A DNA stretch of 50,162 nt. Source: Fibrobacter sp. GTDB taxonomy: Bacteria; Fibrobacterota; Fibrobacteria; Fibrobacterales; Fibrobacteraceae. The notes below the pieces were generated by a model. That model did not search any database, was not told where the DNA came from, and saw nothing but the letters and a program-made list of their open reading frames with translations. The position numbers were made by a program, and so were the translations under genes. This document shows positions 47,148 to 50,162 of the stretch, piece after piece; position 1 is the stretch's first letter, and each line of letters opens with the position of its first letter. The DNA is taken from contig JAKSIH010000020.1 in the NCBI GenBank assembly GCA_024398935.1, forward strand, positions 1 through 50,162, read 5' to 3'.

Positions 47148-48868
47148 TGAAATCCTCTGCCCTAAAATTTTACGCAATAGCGGCAACGGCGTTTACCCTT
47201 CTTGCTGAATCGGTTTGTGCGTCTGTTGTTCCCCAGATGGAAGGCCTTGATGTAGTTACTCGGGCTGATGGAACTTTCCTTGTTGGGGCTCCTACCTATT
47301 TCTTCGATCGTGTTTTCGGTGCCGGTGGTGTTCATTCTGAATCAGAAATTTGGAATCCGGCAAAGTTACGCCAGCGTCTCCTTTTAAATCGAATGTCCAT
47401 TCTACCCAGCTGGGATGTGATGGAACCTTCTATATGGATGAAGACCGGAAATGAACTGGGTGACATGATCTATAATGATCTCCTTGCGGACTATGAACGT
47501 CCTGACAATCGAACTCCTATTTTGGAAGGCGGTTTCCGTACGCCTAGCTTCAATGGTTTCTGGGCCACGGTAAGGGCTTTCCAGGATGACATGTATTCAG
47601 AGTATTCCAGGTCGTTTCGTAAGCATTATGTTTCCGATGAGTTCGCTCATTTCGGTGAAAACTATCCGTTCTTCAGTTCCGTCTATGGGGGCATTGGCTA
47701 TACTGGCCATGGAATCAATGCCTCTTTACAGGTTGGTGAAGAATACTTATGGCTTTTTGGGGAAAGTTCCTACTGGATTCCTGTACATTATCGCCCCCGT
47801 ATAGAAGCCCGCCTTGATGTTTCCAATTTTTCTGCGACATTGGTGTATGAAGATGGGGAATACCAAAATGACATCCATGACGAAAAGGGAAATCGAAAGG
47901 AACTGAGCGGTAGTATCTACTACAAATGCGGAGACGCCTGCAAGCGAGGAATATTCCAGGTGGCGACAGGCCTTTCCTTTAGGGCTGTTGATGATTCTGG
48001 TTTTGTCTATACCAAGCTGGACGAAGACTTTGTAGCTTTACCGTTCCTGGAACTGCGTATCCAACCTCTTAAAAATTTGAAAGCCGATGGTATGTTCGCC
48101 GTTAACGATCGGGACTGGTTGATTCAGGATAGCCTTGAATTGTATATTCCGGCAGAAAAAAAACTGGGGATCACGTTAGGTGTAAAGAATATTTCTGGAA
48201 CACGATTGAATCCTCTTGCTGATTCTAGGGAATTCTTCGGCCGCGATACCATTGACTATGCGCCTAAGGGACAGATGAATCTGATTCAGGGCTATGTGGG
48301 CTTTGCGGATACCATAGAAAATATCGGCTTCGGTGGTCGAGCAAGCTTTTGGGCGGAGTACGGAGCAGAGTCTTTTGATACTACGGGAATGGACGTGGAT
48401 GACAACAAGATTCGTCAGATGTACTACCGCGAAGGCGAAGTATCCCGCATAAACTCATGGATTTCTGGTGTCACTGCGGAACTTTGGCTTGATTTGTGGT
48501 ATCGTGATTTGTTTGCATTCCACGCCGAGGCGGGATTTGAACATATTGAAGGACCTCTTCGCCGCATTGAAGTTACCCCGGCTGAATTCTATACCGGCTT
48601 TACTGGCGATTGGTATTTCCGCAGGTCCTTTAAGGTGTCCCATGGCTTGCACTATAGAAGTGACGCCCGCTGGAACCTTCGCACACCCGATCCTCTTGTT
48701 GTAAAGGGCGATTGGTACTGGGATGCAACTTTTGAACAACAGTTTCCTTCTCTTGGATTGTACTTGACGGGCTCCATTCTCCATAGTCTAGGCAGGGAGC
48801 AGGTTGAGGCTCCTAACACAAATCAAGGACAAGTCCGCTTTATCTGTACGGTAAGGAAAACGTTCTAG
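47147..48868 (+). CDS. Large outer-membrane barrel protein
   Basis: 573 residues. Signal peptide ending near SVCAS. A beta-barrel pattern runs through the protein (GIGYTGHGINASLQVGEEYL, FSATLVYEDGEYQND, and ends with VRFICTVRKTF, an aromatic C-terminus suited to Bam insertion). No TonB box or plug recognised. Paired with the smaller barrel upstream, perhaps a shared export or scaffold role. Function unknown. Confidence 0.75.
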   Translation: MKSSALKFYAIAATAFTLLAESVCASVVPQMEGLDVVTRADGTFLVGAPTYFFDRVFGAGGVHSESEIWNPAKLRQRLLLNRMSILPSWDVMEPSIWMKTGNELGDMIYNDLLADYERPDNRTPILEGGFRTPSFNGFWATVRAFQDDMYSEYSRSFRKHYVSDEFAHFGENYPFFSSVYGGIGYTGHGINASLQVGEEYLWLFGESSYWIPVHYRPRIEARLDVSNFSATLVYEDGEYQNDIHDEKGNRKELSGSIYYKCGDACKRGIFQVATGLSFRAVDDSGFVYTKLDEDFVALPFLELRIQPLKNLKADGMFAVNDRDWLIQDSLELYIPAEKKLGITLGVKNISGTRLNPLADSREFFGRDTIDYAPKGQMNLIQGYVGFADTIENIGFGGRASFWAEYGAESFDTTGMDVDDNKIRQMYYREGEVSRINSWISGVTAELWLDLWYRDLFAFHAEAGFEHIEGPLRRIEVTPAEFYTGFTGDWYFRRSFKVSHGLHYRSDARWNLRTPDPLVVKGDWYWDATFEQQFPSLGLYLTGSILHSLGREQVEAPNTNQGQVRFICTVRKTF

Positions 48869-48883
48869 CTCTTTTTCGTCGTC

Positions 48884-49975
48884 CTAGACCAGCTGCAGGG
48901 ATTTTAGACAGAATGTATTTGCAAAGGTCTCGCTGGCCTTTGCTTTTTCAATCCAGGAATAAACGGCCTTGTTTTTTTCATCGCAGTGGTCGGACTTCAT
49001 AAAAGTTTTCGATGCAGCCTTGGAAGGAATGTTCAGTTTAATATGAAGTACTTCGCACTCCATTTTGTGGATGGTGATGTTGTGCCTGAAGTTTCCTGCA
49101 GGCTTGATCCATTCTACTTGGTCCGCGTTAATGAACGCTTCCGCCTGGATTGGCAATCCGATGGCCGCTCCCTTCTGGGATTCAAAGTGGGGAAGGGTTA
49201 TTTGATTCCTGAAAAATTTCTGCCCGCCACGAACCGCAAGGATTTTCATGTCTGTACATTCAACCACGAGAACGGTTCCGTGCCATTCTTTCTGGATTCT
49301 TTTTTTTGCGGGAGGAAATTCTCCGGTCCTTTTTTCGGAGAACGCTCTGCAGCCAGCTTTCAGGGGACAGTTGCCGCAGTCAGGATTCCTTACCTTGCAT
49401 ATCCTGCGGCCCAGTTCCATCAGGGCTTCGTTATGCATGTATGCTTTGGGGGAACCGGCCACATCTTTCGCATGGTTCCAGAAGGTTGCAGCGCTTTCCG
49501 AAGATTCCGAGGGCAGGCTATCCAACAGGAAATAGCGAGAAAAAATCCGAACCAGGTTCCCGTCTAGAATGGCTTCCTTCTGGTGAAACGCCATGCTGAG
49601 AATCGCCCCTGCGGTATAGGCGCCGATGCCTGGCAGGGCTTCCAGTTCCTTGCGGCTTTTGGGAAAATCATTTCCTGCAAGTAATTTGGCTGTCTTCAGG
49701 ATGTTTCTTGCCCTGCTGTAATAACCAAGCCCTTGCCAGTATTTAAAGACATCCTCTTCCGATGCCATGGCTAAAGTGGCTATGTCTGGAAAGCGTTCCA
49801 TCCAGCGGATAAAATAATTCTGAACCGTGGCTACCTGAGTTTGCTGCAGCATGGTTTCGCTAATCCACACCTTGTAGGGATCTCGGGGCTCGTCCAGATT
49901 TTCTAGACGCCAAGGAAGACTGGCCGCATTTTTTGCAAACCAGTCTCTCAGTTTTTTCAAGTCCGATGGCGTCAT
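48884..49975 (-). CDS. mutY: A/G-specific adenine glycosylase
   Basis: 363 residues. Catalytic Glu in ISETMLQQTQVATVQNYF, helix-hairpin-helix LPGIGAYTAGAI, catalytic Asp in AILDGNLVRIF, and the iron-sulfur ligands in CKVRNPDCGNCPLKAGC. The C-terminal 130 residues are the NUDIX-like 8-oxoG-recognition domain, here weakly conserved. It removes A opposite 8-oxoG. The gene begins 4 bp after the stop of the next minus-strand gene, so likely one operon. Confidence 0.93.
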   Translation of the reverse strand: MTPSDLKKLRDWFAKNAASLPWRLENLDEPRDPYKVWISETMLQQTQVATVQNYFIRWMERFPDIATLAMASEEDVFKYWQGLGYYSRARNILKTAKLLAGNDFPKSRKELEALPGIGAYTAGAILSMAFHQKEAILDGNLVRIFSRYFLLDSLPSESSESAATFWNHAKDVAGSPKAYMHNEALMELGRRICKVRNPDCGNCPLKAGCRAFSEKRTGEFPPAKKRIQKEWHGTVLVVECTDMKILAVRGGQKFFRNQITLPHFESQKGAAIGLPIQAEAFINADQVEWIKPAGNFRHNITIHKMECEVLHIKLNIPSKAASKTFMKSDHCDEKNKAVYSWIEKAKASETFANTFCLKSLQLV

Positions 49976-49979
49976 GGGG

Positions 49980-50162
49980 TTACTTGCCGTAGGTCTTCTT
50001 GTAGACTTTCCTGAAGTAGTCGAACTGCGCCTTGCTTGCGTTTTCGAGGGTGTATTTAGTGCTTTTCTGGTGAGATGCTTCCCGCATCTTCAGGTATACA
50101 TCTTCCTGTTCCAGCTTCAGCTTACGGCACTCTTCCAGGGTGTCCAGCCATTTCTGCTCATC
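49980..50162 (-). CDS. Unknown protein, runs off the right edge
   Basis: The minus-strand frame is open from the window edge to a stop at 49980, giving the last 60 residues (WLDTLEECRKLKLEQEDVYL ... FDYFRKVYKKTYGK). It is charged and helical, possibly coiled coil. The start is outside. Its stop is 4 bp before the mutY start, so it lies upstream of mutY in the same operon. Confidence 0.75.
   Translation of the reverse strand, partial: DEQKWLDTLEECRKLKLEQEDVYLKMREASHQKSTKYTLENASKAQFDYFRKVYKKTYGK

Overview
The window looks like a chromosome segment of a Fibrobacter-type bacterium (phylum Fibrobacterota, fibre-degrading). This is inferred from a TIGR02147-family protein paired with a LamG-type lipoprotein, a lipoprotein-anchored GH5 cellulase, many lipoproteins and outer-membrane barrels, and the overall set of housekeeping genes. 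No rRNA, tRNA or CRISPR array was seen.

Layout. (1) About 1-8,500 is an AT-rich accessory island. It holds an ImmA/IrrE metallopeptidase next to a class III nucleotide-cyclase-like protein, an OLD-like ATPase with a TOPRIM partner, a decayed IS256-type transposase abutting a truncated sugar nucleotidyltransferase, two small unknown proteins and an HD phosphohydrolase. A 163-bp direct repeat, the 3' part of a gene that enters from the left edge, recurs at 8083-8245 as a pseudogene and brackets the island. (2) 8,592-9,979: a KTSC-like small protein convergent with a AAA+ ATPase. (3) 10,302-18,283: tex, the TIGR02147/lipoprotein pair, a ferredoxin, argB and argD. (4) 18,295-19,901: one PD-(D/E)XK-like gene between two 277-bp direct repeats. 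(5) 19,903-31,125, mostly minus strand: a radical SAM protein, a YwqK-like protein (plus strand), a lipoprotein, a DedA protein, a barrel protein, and a five-gene run of overlapping lipoprotein and PEGA genes. (6) 31,153-35,433, plus strand: xseB, an orphan Opp/Dpp-type ATPase, an RlmD/RumA-type methyltransferase and three coupled lipoproteins. (7) 35,484-41,111, minus strand: a very large peptidase-propeller-barrel protein and the GH5 cellulase. (8) 41,258-50,162: a tandem SagB-like oxidoreductase, lrgAB, fmt, rsmB, two outer-membrane proteins, mutY and a gene running off the right edge.

Two families of non-coding repeats stand out. Five copies of a 220-290 bp element built from GCGGGG/CCCCGC hairpins each start at, or within about 25 bp of, a plus-strand stop codon; two of them flank the nuclease-like gene. 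Three elements made of heptamer arrays in inverted orientation sit just upstream of argD, fmt and rsmB.

Best candidates for an undescribed system: the peptidase-cyclase pair at 626-2122 with a perfect 20-bp palindrome over its likely promoter, the ATPase-TOPRIM pair at 2310-4165, the small-protein/HD pair at 6012-7941, and the repeat-bracketed nuclease-like gene. All functional claims are read from motifs; no database search was possible.
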